The notes under the pieces are model-generated. The model was not told the DNA's origin. It worked only from the letters and a program-made list of their open reading frames with translations, and ran no database searches. DNA of 64,000 nucleotides, taken from assembly GCF_001704415.2 (NCBI RefSeq), contig NC_030811.1, positions 76,898,069-76,962,068 of the forward strand. Reading direction: 5' to 3'. Both the position numbers and the translations under genes were made by a program. Origin of the DNA: Capra hircus. Its lineage: Eukaryota > Chordata > Mammalia > Artiodactyla > Bovidae. The first letter of the stretch is position 1, and every line of letters begins with the position of its first letter. Below are positions 48,660-59,859 of the stretch, piece after piece.

Positions 48660-48998
48660 GTGGGTTTTGTTTTTGTTTTTTTCCAGTTTCATTTATTTTT
48701 GGCTCTGGTGGGCCTTTGTTGCAGCATGGGCTTTTCTCTAGTTGTAGTGAGCAGGCACCCCTTTCTAGTTGTGGTGAGCAGTCTTCTCTTTGTGGTGGCT
48801 TCTCTTTTTGTGGAGTTTAGGCTGTTGAGCGCATGGGCTTCAGTAGTTGCCAGTCCCGCTCTCTAGAGCACGGCTCATTAGATGTGGCAAATGAGCTTAG
48901 TTGCTCTGCAGCATGTGGGATCTTCCCAGACCAGAGCTCAAACCTATGTCTCCTACTTTGGTAGACAGATTTTTTACCACTGAGCCACCAGGGAAGCT
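48660..48998 (-). mobile_element. CHR-2-like SINE, long form
   Basis: tttcatttatttttggctct, ggcctttgttgcagcatggg, cttttctctagttgtagtga and gcagcatgtgggatcttccc end in ccactgagccaccagggaag. This is the reverse of the longer CHR family. Confidence 0.85.
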
Positions 48999-49209
48999 CT
49001 GGGTGAGTTTTTGACACATAAATATTGAGTATCTTAAGAGTCTAGGCACTATGCTAACTAGGAGAAGGCTCTAAAGTTGAGACTTCATGTGAGCAGCTTC
49101 ATTTGCAAAATAGAGAGAAATACAAAGTTAACCAAAAAACGAAACACATCAGTGTGATCTTTTTTGATCAAACATAGTCTTCTGTTCAGAACCTGGGACA
49201 AAATATAGA

Positions 49210-49815
49210 TTGCTCCTTCTTTCTCTTTCTTCACAGCCAAGAAATTCTTGGGTGCATTGACTCACACTCTCAAATATTGTCCAGTTCATCCTCTTTTTCC
49301 TACCAATACTGCTGTAAGTCAGACCCGCATCATTTTCACTTGAGCTTCTGATGAACTGAACTCTGAGGGCTTCTTCCTTCTGGTCTTGCTGCTCTCTAAT
49401 CTGTGTTTCTCACATGCACATCTGATATACTACTCCCCAAATTAAATTCTTCTTGTTCCAATCTCCTGTCATACTTTGCCTAAAGAATGACCCTTACCTA
49501 AGTAGCCAGTTTTATAAAATTTATCCTTGCCTCGTACAACCTGTAGCAATTCAAAGGTGCCATGTTCTTGTGTCTTGGGGAATACCTTCTCTCTTCCCAG
49601 GAACTAAGTTGCAGGAACACCTTCTACTCTGGCCCTCTGCCATTTATACATATTTCTTTTGTGGGACACATAGTTGAATTATATCTTTGCTTGTCTATTA
49701 GACTGCAAGGTCCTTCAGCATGAGGACTGAATCTTAACTTTTCCAGAGCCTGCCATGGTGCCTAGCATATATAGAACTTTACTTAAATGTTTGAGTCAGT
49801 GAATCAATTAATGAA
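49210..49815 (+). mobile_element. L2 LINE 3' region
   Basis: Sense L2 order: ctctctaatctgtgtttctc, caatctcctgtcatactttg, attagactgcaaggtccttc, gagcctgccatggtgcctag and atgtttgagtcagtgaatc (classic L2 end). Divergence is high. Confidence 0.7.
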
Positions 49816-49849
49816 TCTATGCATTTGAAAATTATCTCAAAGGGGGATT

Positions 49850-49898
49850 ATATATATATGCATATATGTATGTATATGTGTGTGTGTCTGTGTATAGA
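49850..49898. repeat. (TA)n/(TG)n compound microsatellite
   Basis: TATATATATATG, then GTATGTATATG, then (TG)5; a simple repeat in the intron before exon 15. Confidence 0.85.
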
Positions 49899-50283
49899 CA
49901 GAAAATTTGGCTAAATAAATTTCTAATTCTTATGCAAAAATATATTATTCTCTTTCTCTTTCAATTTCTATTGTTATAGTGAAAAGTATTCTTTAACCTT
50001 ATAGCTACCAGACCAATAGTTATTAGTCATTCATTTGGGACAGAAATTGGAGTTACAAATTTAGGTTATAGATTTCTTTTAAATGAAAGTTACTTTCTCC
50101 TAAGAAAACCTAAAAGTATGTTTACTTACTTCAGGTTTAATCAAGTTTATTCTAAGACTATCATGATTTGTAACTGTCTTTTGAAACAGTGTTTATAAAA
50201 ATTCTCTTTGCATATTGCCCTGAATTAGTTTAACTAATAATTCTCAATGAATCTGGGTTCATGGTTTTTTCCTCTTCTACTAG

Positions 50284-50430
<147 letters not shown>

Positions 50431-51076
50431 TAAATTTCTTAGTACCCTTATTACATTTTCGTGATGTTTATTTCACCCTAACACTTTGAGATCTCACATG
50501 TATAGTAATGGAGTCATTTTGGTTATATTATATAAAATTAATGAAGATAAATTAACATTTAATTTCAAAGAATGATAAATATTCTTGGCTTATAATACTG
50601 ATGGAGCTTCTCATTCAGAACAGTATTTGTTACAAATGGTACTCTTGGATAGGATAAGTGGAAGTGTCTATTTTTACTCAAATATAAGATAAATCTAATT
50701 TAGATGATTTTTTAAAAAAGAGCCCTATTACTGGCTTTGGCCAAAAGCTATATTGTTTATCTATATAGCAATATATGCATCCTCCAACATGTGCAAAGCT
50801 GCTAGCAAATAAGGTGTAGAATGTTTATATTAACCGGTAGTAGATGTATATTGTCACTTTCCAGTTAGAGAAAGCAAGAGAAATTGGAGTCTCACTTTTT
50901 TATTTGTTTGAGGTGAATTCTTAAAAATAAAAGAATAAAAGAATTTAAAATAGTAGAACCTTCAGTTGTTTATGAATGAAATTTAGATAAAAAACAATGT
51001 CATATGATATAACTTAATAAGTTGCAATATCAAAACTGGCTCTAATGGTCCCTATATGTATTATTTTTTCACTAGC

Positions 51077-51097
51077 TCTGGAAGATTAAATCATGAC
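51077..51097 (+). CDS. PHTF2: PHTF2 terminal coding exon (6 codons plus stop)
   Basis: Acceptor TTTTTTCACTAG ends at 51076. LWKIKS is followed by TGA (51095-51097). The six-residue C-terminus matches PHTF2 and confirms that the intron after exon 15 is real rather than read-through. The exon continues as the 3' UTR. Confidence 0.96.
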
Positions 51098-51724
51098 AAT
51101 TCAGAGAAAAGAAGATGTAGCCTCTTTTCCAGAATAAGAGTACCAACTAAGCTGCCTGAAAGCAGTCACTGACTCTTTGCTTCAGGAATCTCAGCTGAGA
51201 AATCGAAGTGTTTACATCAGACTGTCCTGTGCAATTCTTATATTTATTTCACTTGTTCACTGTTTTTTACATTTATTTTAGTCTTTATATTTTATTTTTA
51301 GCATTGATATACTTAGTTGTTGAAAGGGTGATGAAACTGATGTCCAGATACTTGAGATCCTGGTAATTGCTCATAAAAAATGACAACAAATTGTGAGAAT
51401 AGAAGCCATTGCTAAACACTGTTTCTCCATCAATGCCGTGACTTGCCTTACTTGAAGTAAACGTCTTTAACTTTGTAAACTTGCATTAGACTCAGCTAAA
51501 CACATAAAACATTTTTATTCAGTAAATTAAGATCCAGTCCGGGTTTCTTTTGAGTTATTTTGAAACAATGCCAGGATCTAAACTGATTAAGCTGCAGTTT
51601 AAGCACCCTTCAGTATTAATATCTATGGTATTACACAACAGGTCAACAAGTGCTCTTTGATGATAAAACTCTTAATAGAGCAATAATTGTAAATGGTTAC
51701 CATACTGTAAGATATTTTGATAAA

Positions 51725-51730
51725 AATAAA
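51725..51730 (+). terminator. Candidate proximal poly(A) signal AATAAA
   Basis: The hexamer in GATAAAAATAAATAG is followed by a U/GU-rich region only further downstream (about 51790-51850). Use here would give a 3' UTR of about 650 nt. Confidence 0.45.
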
Positions 51731-53435
51731 TAGTAATAATTGTATTTATTTGAAACACTGGGCTGTTTGCACAGCTCCAACTGTGCATGCTCAAAATGTG
51801 CACTTTTTAAAATTGTTACTTTTAATGTGTGTCTTTATATGGGGTGTACTATAATGTGTCTTTATAGTGTACTAGGGCATGATATGGTATCCTTTTGAGT
51901 GAGGTATATACTCATCTCACAAGTGAAGTGCCTATTGATATTACTCAAGTATGTTATGTTTACTCAAGTAAAATAATTTTCTCCCCATGGTACACTATCG
52001 TGTATGCTATTCATACCACACTCAAATGAACAACTTAAGAATAACATTAAGAACCAATCAGATATTCCTGATTGCTAGCTGTAAAACTATATATGAGTTT
52101 TCAGGAAAAATAGCGATAGCTTGCAAATTCTACTATCTAGTACATCCCCCTCCTCAACTCGCAGTTATATAAGGGCTATTTTAGATGCTTTTAACCTAGA
52201 AAGTAACCCCCTTCCTCCCCTCCAAATAATTTGCCAAGTGTCCAAATGAGAACTTATCTGTTGGCATGTTAGGTAAATAGGGCAACTATGATGGTATCTT
52301 ACATTGGGCCTTGATTTTAAGTTGTTATATTTATACAATCAAATTTTAGGAGTTACATGAAATATGAAATGTTTTAGCAAGCTTTTTTTTTTAACTGGGT
52401 GTCTAGTTTTAAAAGACTTTATTTGAAACAATCTAGAATTTTCTTGGTGCAAGTTGTATCATGTTGAATATCCTCACCTTTTTTTACCATGTTTTAGGGA
52501 ATTTAAAATAATTAATTGTAAATGATTTATTTGACTGGTGCAGTTTTAATCCCCAAATCATAATCTTAAGATCAGGAATGTGTGGAGAACAGAGCCATAT
52601 CATAATATCACTTTGTTCTCACTATTCCTTTTGATCAGCCTCAAATCAGCCTCATTGTATAGAAAACAAAAATATTTTGTTTTATTTGCCTATGTTCTAA
52701 TATGTTTAATAATGACCAAAGTGCATTCTGAGTTTTTTCAAGGAATGTATTACTGGAGCTTTAAGAACATACTTTTTTTCTCCTGTGAAAAATTAGGCTT
52801 TGTCTGATATGTTTATTCTTCCTCTATTGTCTAATGTTGAGGTTGTTTTTAGGAATTATATTTTATAAAGTTTTTCAAGATAAGGTACATACCTATACAG
52901 AACTTAACATTTTGCACAGAATATATTGAATATATTTTGAGAAAAAAAAGTACAGCATGAGTTCTGTTAGGAATAAAAATGAAACTATTGTATCTCACAC
53001 ACACAAAAAAACTTATTTCAGAATGGAAATATTTTTGAGAAAAGTAGCTGAGTAAACTGATTTAGGAAAATGCTTGTTTTTTGATTGAAGTTCATTTCAA
53101 TTTGGAGTTGAGAGTTGAGTTATTAAGTACAGTGTACCTCTCAACATCGTATTAATATGTTGAATTATGTCACTAATATGGCAGCGGTAGAATACTAAGA
53201 GGAAAAAGTTATCATTTTAGGTAATTTCAGAACATTAATGGAACTGTTTTCAAAGCAGAAAAATTGACATTGCTGCCTTTAAGAATACAATGAATGTAAG
53301 AAATTGAAAGAAATTGTAATATACCACATAATATGGAAAAGACAGTTCAAAGATAGAATTGTGGCAGATGTTGTGTGTTAACTGTTGTTTCTTTGCCACA
53401 TGTATCATATTTGAAAGTTTGAATGGCAAGTTTAA

Positions 53436-53441
53436 AATAAA
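53436..53441 (+). terminator. Candidate distal poly(A) signal AATAAA
   Basis: AATAAA is followed 16 nt later by a CA dinucleotide (53457-53458) and then a strong GU/U-rich element at 53471-53500 (GGAGTGGGTTTGGTTTTTTT). All three parts of a cleavage site are present at normal spacing. Confidence 0.7.
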
Positions 53442-54032
53442 ACGTTCTATGACTGACAGTGTTAAACCTGGAGTGGGTTTGGTTTTTTTGGATTGTTTTT
53501 CATATTTTCAAGTCATGCACATTTCTATGGTAATTTTGTATTTACTGTAGCATAAACTTTAGGTATAACTGTTAGATTTGAGGGGAGTGGGAATATATTT
53601 TTAAAACGTTTCCAACATTTCAGATTTTGTGTTATGATTCTCAGAATAGTAAAGAAGAATTAGTGCACAGGCTTTTCATCACCAAAATGCTATGACATCA
53701 TTAATGTTTGTTGCTTGTTTGTATTTAAATACAGAAAACTGGCTGTACCCTGGGATATTAAAATTCATTATCAGAAGGACTGTGTTTTTAACCAAGTGAT
53801 TTTACATGTGATTCAACAAGAGAGATCATGGCCACCAATAACATGGGTAAGCGTTGTAATATTTCTGTTCTCTGACTGGTACAAATGTTCCTAGGCCTTA
53901 ATCAGGGACTCTTCATTGAAGTGCACTTTCCGACTTTCTTTAAGCTTATAATTGGGTCTCTTAGTGAGTCTCCCTTCACACTTACAGATTGAGCAATATG
54001 ACTTGCATCTCTTTATATTGTATCACTTAGAA

Positions 54033-54239
54033 CACTAATTCTCAACCATTTTTCTGCCAGCCTTGTAAGAGAGATACCACAAATGCTTATCGATATCTCT
54101 GGCTCCCCACAGTGCTTACTTCCTGGGGAGTAGACTGTGCATCTTGGATGTGGTACATGCATACTCTGAAAAAAGTACTCCATAAGTGATTTTGAAATTG
54201 TGTTCCACTTATCATTCCTCACCACCTTGAGAATTACTG
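54033..54239. mobile_element. hAT-Charlie MITE (MER5-like) with terminal inverted repeats
   Basis: CACTAATTCTCAA at 54033-54045 is mirrored by TTGAGAATTACTG at 54227-54239 (12/13 as inverted repeats). The 207-bp length and CAG-TGGTTCTCAA-like ends fit MER5-class hAT MITEs. The flanking octamers ACTTAGAA and TCTTAAGA share 5 of 8 positions, compatible with an old 8-bp duplication. Confidence 0.8.
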
Positions 54240-54714
54240 TCTTAAGATCAGAAATTTTAGAGCATGTAAATTGCATGAGATTTTTAACTTCATTGACCGC
54301 TGTTTTCCCAGCACATAAAATAGTGCCTAATCTCAGTCTATTGAATGAATGAATTTTGAATGATGACCTGAGTCACATAGAACCCAACGCCACCTAGTCC
54401 AAAGCTCTCATTTCACTATTGATAGGTTTGAAAAAAAAAAGAATCCAAAGAAGAGATTGAAAAGCTTGCCTAAGTTTCCTCAAGTAGAATCCACACTCTT
54501 TATTCCCTTTGGAGGTATATTCTGTAACAGCACCTCTTAACTAATCAAAATGCTTAATTATAGGAAAAAATTCTGGAATATTTATAAATATTTATAAGTC
54601 TATACATATGTGTAGTGAGATCATATGTATACTAAGAAGCTTTTGGCGTTAGGAAAGAGAATTCATTTGATGGCTCCCTGTTCAGCTCTGCAGTGGGACT
54701 TGCTGGAGGGAACA

Positions 54715-54885
54715 CATACTTTGGAGTCAGACTTATTTTACAGTCTTAGGCAAATTATTTAACCTCTGTGAACTTTGGTTTTCTCAACTATAAATTACTG
54801 ACAGTTATTTTACAGGACTATTAGAGGGATTAGTAAGATTAATATATGCAAAGCACCAGCATTGGAACTGACATGTATTAAATGT
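54715..54885 (+). mobile_element. MIR SINE
   Basis: ctttggagtcagacttattt, cagtcttaggcaaattattt, aacctctgtgaactttggtt, ggattagtaagattaatata and gcaaagcaccagc follow the MIR core in sense orientation. Confidence 0.8.
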
Positions 54886-55432
54886 GCAGAAAGATTGGTT
54901 CTCTTTCCCCTCCAAATAAGTAATGGCCTAGGACAATTTACAAACAAAAAGTTCCAAGCTAAAGCATTCACATTACATAAGATGTATGCATCCTTACCAA
55001 ATACGAGATATAACTAAGTATCATGCTTCATATAAATTATCATACATGAAGAGTTCTTTTATAGATTTGAGATCTAATTCCTTTACTTCATAAGTAGGCA
55101 CACTAAAATGTGGAAGGGAATTATTCTCATTCTTTTGCTAGCCTGTGTATTTTATCCAATTGTGAATGACTTTACTAAATTCTCAGGCGCATATTCCATT
55201 CATATCTTTTCATTATTAGATTTCTGTTTCGTTTATGTGGTGGATTCCCTTACTAGTAACAGCCTAGTCTTTTTGTCTTCTACCTGATCTCACCTCTTAA
55301 CTTTAAGTGTCTGCTCACTATTTGTGCTTTGATTAGCTGGAGAACATCTGGCTTCACTTTCTACAAATGGTGCTTATCAAGGTATGACTAGAAATTTTGA
55401 ATCCTGTATTTGGCAGTGCTTATTCTTTAATC

Positions 55433-55558
55433 TGGAGAAGGAAATGGCAACCCACTCCAGTACTCTTGCCTGGAGAATCCCATGGACGGAGGAGCTTGGT
55501 GGGCTACAGTCCACAGGTCATAAAGAGTCGGACACGACTGAGCAACTTCACTTTCACT
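55433..55558 (+). mobile_element. 5'-truncated Bov-tA SINE with 10-bp TSD
   Basis: tggagaaggaaatggcaacc to cacgactgagcaacttcact. Identical TTCTTTAATC occurs at 55423-55432 and 55559-55568. Only the 3' two-thirds of the SINE is present, so this copy lacks the Pol III promoter. Confidence 0.95.
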
Positions 55559-55568
55559 TTCTTTAATC

Positions 55569-57329
55569 AGTCTTTTGTCCACTTAGATGTTGCCTACAAT
55601 GGCTTTTCCAAACCTCCTTTGTTATCCTCAAGCTCCTAATCCCTCTCATCTTACAGCTATTGGTATTTTAGTTACTTTACGAAAGAGAGAAAAATCCTCA
55701 TGCATGAATTCTGTCTTTTCCCCCTCCTTCAGTTCTGTGAAGGAAACATTGCTCTGTGAGGCCAGCTCTCTATCAGTGCTCAGGATTCTGTTGCTGCCCT
55801 CCTGTACGATACCTCCTCTGCTCTCCCCCATCATCATCTCCAGTCTTAACCCTTTGCAATTTTATGTTATAAATCATTTATATTTCAATGAGAGGTGCTT
55901 GGATCCTTAGTATAAGATTGAATGTATTGGTCATAGGTTGGATGGGACCATTGTCTACTAGATGGCCCTGTAAGGGCTTGCTACAACGCTCATCTGAACA
56001 AAGCAAGAAGTTGGTCAAGCTTGGTTTTCTTCACTTTTCTCTCTCAGCCATAGCTGAACAGGTCAGTGATTGGTGCTGAGCCCGAAAGCAGCCAGCCATT
56101 TTACAGGCCTTGAGGAGCCTGTGAAACCAACAGGCATGAGAGTTTTCCCCAGCACAGGCTTTCCATCCTTAATGGTTACTTCCTGACCCAGTCAGAATTT
56201 CTGTTAATGCTGCAGGAATGAATCAGGACACAGTATAAACAGGAAGAGTTGGTAGGATAGCAGAGTCCCAAAAGAAACCGTGAATTAAAAAGCCTTAAAG
56301 TTGAGAGACAGTGGTGAAAGTGAAGATGGGAGAAGAAACTAACAGAAACTTCCCTAAGCTGTTGGAGGCAGAGAGACCGAGTGATAGCTTGATCAGCTGT
56401 GCCATTGAATCATTAGAGCTGCTCTCAGACTGTGGTAGCTTCATCTTGTGTCCTGAACCGTGAGGCCAGATGCCCCCATTTATCTTTATGATAAATTCAT
56501 CACCTCAAGTAACCAAAGGATGACTGTCAACCTGGATAAGCGTCATACATTTGACTGACTGTATAATCTTAAGCCATTTTTCTTGCCTAATTGGCTTTCC
56601 CTCTGCATCTTTCTGCTCCTATCTCGTTAAGGATAGTGCTTGGCTATCAGTGCTGTCTACTCTTCCAACATTTTTATATCTCCTGTGTCTACAAAATAGT
56701 TAACAGTCTCAGGACTAAAAGTTTTGCTTGTTCCTTCCTTTTTATGCTGCTGCATTTCTCAGTTCTGTGTTTTCAACAATGATCTGAAATTTAAATTAGC
56801 AGCTTGCTTTCTTTTTTGTCTTTTAAAGCAAAATCTGACTCTTTGTGCCAAATGTAATCATTTACTTAATGCAGTTATTTAGCAATCTTTGACTGGTTTT
56901 TAAGAATTTGGGGTTGTCGTTGTCAAATTCTCTTACAAGTTTTGATCAGTTATTTATGTTTGAGAATTTCTGGTTTTCCTAACCTTGTAGTGAGAGGTGC
57001 GCTTTAAAGCAAAATAGACATGTTGCCAAAGGCTGTGACCAGTTTGCATCCCTTGGGATATATACCCACTGTTTGCAAATGCATTTGCTTGTTTTTGCCT
57101 GGAAATGCAGACTGACCTGGCAGCTTTCTGGCCTTCTATTTATACCCTTACTCTTGCTCTCAGCCAGAATTTACTGTGTCAGGTTAGTAGTGCTGAAAGA
57201 TTCTCAAAATGTGAGTCTGCTGTCTGGGGAAAGACATTGGGGTAAGAGGCTAGTCTAGCAAATGGGAAACACACCAAATGCCTTTAAAATTGCAATTTTA
57301 TTCTGTTTTTCTTCCATCCATTCCATGGA
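55569..57329. other. Intergenic, nothing assigned
   Basis: Sequence downstream of PHTF2 with several 60-107 codon frames on both strands, none protein-like. It may hold old repeats. No splice-linked coding pattern is seen. Confidence 0.5.
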
Positions 57330-57600
57330 TAGTATTTGAATATCACATGCTAGGCACTGAACTAGGTACTAGGGAAATAGTACAGCCCCTCGTTTCATTT
57401 ACCATGGAGGCTAGGAGGTACAAATTTTAGCTTGTGAAGGGTGCATGCTTTGGAGGTGCCAGCATAAGTGTCACATGCAGGTAGTTCGGTATGGCTGGAG
57501 AAGGCAAGATTCGTAGACAAGGGTTGGAAGATAACACTAGCAGATGATTTTGTGAAGTTAAGGGTTTTGAATTTTATCCTCAAAGATTGGGACTATCTAG
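57330..57600. repeat. Old interspersed-repeat-like sequence
   Basis: catgctaggcactgaactag, gtactagggaaatagtacag and agttaagggttttgaatttt-like text resembles the repeat style noted at 1400-1890 and 26930-27340. Confidence 0.4.
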
Positions 57601-57944
57601 CTCAGTTCTGGCATGTTGTAGTTACTTGGCAAATACCAAACTCAGGGACCACGTTCTTCACTTGGCAACTCAGTGAACAGCTCCAGACTGAGAATTAAGG
57701 TTTTTAATTTAAAATTTTTGTCCATGTTAAATCTATGCTAGAATTTTTGTGTCATAAAAAAAATGACATGGCACATATTTGTATCCAAGAGTACTGTAAA
57801 ATTAAATTGACTTCAGTTTCTTTCTCCATGTTTGGATGATAGAGTCAATTTGTAATTACTGATATTTGCAAAATTGCATCTCTCTCTGTGACTTTTTTTT
57901 ACAGAGTAGCCCAGCTCATCTGCACTCTGATGAGGACCATGGGT

Positions 57945-58140
57945 TCTGAAGTTAGGCAGAGCTGGGATACTTCACAGCATGTGTATGGCCTTGCGCAAGC
58001 TCCTTATACTCCCTCAGCCTCACCTGTAAAATGCGGTGTGGAGCTGCTGCTGCTGGAGCCTGAAGTGGTTCTTGTGAGTATAAAATTAGAAAATGTCCGT
58101 GCACTGGGCATAGTCCTGCTCCACCAACCTCCTGTGCAAT
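57945..58140 (+). mobile_element. MIR SINE fragment
   Basis: gttctgaagttaggcagagc, ctgggatacttcacagcatg, ccttgcgcaagctccttata and cctcagcctcacctgtaaaa follow the MIR sense order. Confidence 0.7.
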
Positions 58141-58239
58141 AAAACATCAGTTTATTTATCCTCAAACTAAATCCAGCATTGAGCACTTACTGAAAAGATT
58201 ATTGAGAATATAGTATATGTTTGGAAGAGCCTCTCTTCC

Positions 58240-58680
58240 CTAGAGTGACACAAAATCCCAGGGGGGATTCACCTAGTACTTGGAAAATACAGAACTGGCC
58301 CAGTCCTTATTCTCTGGTGGTAGCTATTCCTCCATTCTGATGCTCCTGCCTGGCCAATGTGTCCTGTGTCTATTGGGCATGTATGCTCTAGCCAGCTCAG
58401 AGATGCTCCCCACAGAGGTCCTCCGTGACCCTGACCCCAGGCTAAGCCTCAAGGTCCTCATCTCTGCTTCAGGGTTTCTGCTATCAGTGCCCATCTCCTT
58501 CCACAGATGCCCCACAGCTGTGGGCCATTGCACATCTGCAGCCGGTCTTGGGGATGTGCCCCTCTTCCAGTAACCCGCACCCCCTCGTTTTCCACTAGAT
58601 GCTCTGAATCCACGAGACTTCTGAGCCAAAGCCTGGTTGAGTTGTCGTCCTGCGAGCCTTGAGAACTACTCTTTTCTGTT
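58240..58680. other. GC-richer intergenic block
   Basis: Clearly more GC-rich than its neighbours, with cctccgtgaccctgacccc and gcagccggtcttggggatg. Overlapping 97-101 codon frames are open on both strands because of the composition. I do not recognise a gene. It could be an old LTR/L2 piece or a non-coding exon. Confidence 0.35.
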
Positions 58681-59739
58681 TAGAAGTTCCAAAGATAATG
58701 ATACCCTTGCAGGGGAGGGACTTCAGCTCAAAATAGATTTGTGGGATTGTGTTCTTAGAATAGTGGAGGGGAAGACATCACTTTTTTTTTAAGTCTTTTC
58801 CAGCATCAGATATTCCAAAGAATCCTGCCACTTAAGAAAAGTGTTTAGTTTGGTACCTGACATACAGTCATGTCACAATAACTGTTAAATATTAGCATTA
58901 TTATTTTTTATTAGCATCCTTTTCAGGTAATAAGCAAAGATTCAGTGATCTCCATAAATTAAAGAAATTATCCAATTGGAAAATGAGCTAGAGAAACTGA
59001 AGCTGTCTAGAAAAAAGTCTAAATTGTTAAAGAGATGAAAAGTCAGGCTTTGGGAGAAAGTGCTTGGACTACTCAATATGGAAATGGAAAAAAATAAAAG
59101 GAAGGTCACATTTGTCTTTAGGCATGTGATGGCTTACAGTGAAGTCCCTAATCAGCTGCTCTTCATTCACCTCAGAATTTAAAGCAGCAGGTAGTACCTT
59201 GGATTGTATTGTGGGACTTCGGTTCGTCATACACACGCAAAGTATGAAACAAAAAGCATCTTATTCAACACTGAATGTTAGTAGAAGCTGGGGCGATCCC
59301 AACTTTAGAGACACTTCAGGCAGATGGGGTTCACCTGCTTGGAAATAGGAACTGGTTTAATTGGTGCATTGAATCCTCCTCTTATCAGTGTAGAATGATA
59401 CCATGTAGAGTACATTGTCATTCAGTAGGTGATCCTGAAAATCATATTTTCTCATCTGCAATGGAAGATTTTTTTCATCTCAGTTGAATATGCAGGAGAT
59501 GTGGCATAGGAGGAGGGTCTTGCTCTGAGTATCAGGAACCTAGATTTTTATCTTTCCTTTTAGGCTGATTTCCTTGGTGACCTATAGTAGCCATTTACTC
59601 TCTATCTGAATAAAGATGGGACAGAATTAAAATAACTTGGTCTGTTCCCATTGAACTTTACCATTCTGAGACTTTTTTCTTTACATTTTCTCTCTCTACT
59701 GCTAATAAGCAATAGAATTAAGAATATTTTATTCTCAGA
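58681..59739. other. Intergenic, nothing assigned
   Basis: Ordinary AT-rich intergenic DNA with no SINE and no protein-like frame. Confidence 0.55.
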
Positions 59740-59741
59740 GG

Positions 59742-59858
59742 GTGAAAGAGAAGTCACTCAGTCGTGTCCGACTCTTTGCGACCCCATGGACTGTAGCCTA
59801 CCAGGTTCCTCTGTCCATGGGATTACCCAGGCAAGAATAATGGAGTGGGTTGCCGTTT
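59742..59858 (-). mobile_element. Bov-tA SINE fragment, reverse
   Basis: gtgaaagagaagtcactcag, cgtgtccgactctttgcgac and aggcaagaataatggagtgg end at ttgccgttt; the 3' half of the SINE in reverse. Confidence 0.9.
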
Positions 59859-59859
59859 G

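Larger units (their letters stand above)
51098..53460 (+). other. PHTF2: PHTF2 3' UTR
   Basis: AT-rich sequence of about 2.4 kb with no SINE, LINE or LTR insertion, in contrast to everything around it, which fits a selected exon. It contains a proximal AATAAA at 51725 and a better distal signal at 53436. Several AUUUA pentamers occur (for example near 51744). The true end depends on which signal is used. Confidence 0.75.

Noticed and set aside
51077..51097. C-terminal LWKIKS as a dilysine ER-retrieval signal
   Set aside because: Lysines are at positions -2 and -4; KKXX and KXKXX need -3 with -4 or -5. ER location is argued from the family, not this motif.
52972..52977. AATAAA as the main PHTF2 poly(A) signal
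   Set aside because: It is followed by a CA/A-rich stretch without a GU-rich element; the site at 53436 is much better supported.
58280..58629. Opposed 97- and 101-codon frames
   Set aside because: Both are open because the block is GC-rich. Neither has a domain or neighbouring exon, so they are reported only as a composition anomaly.
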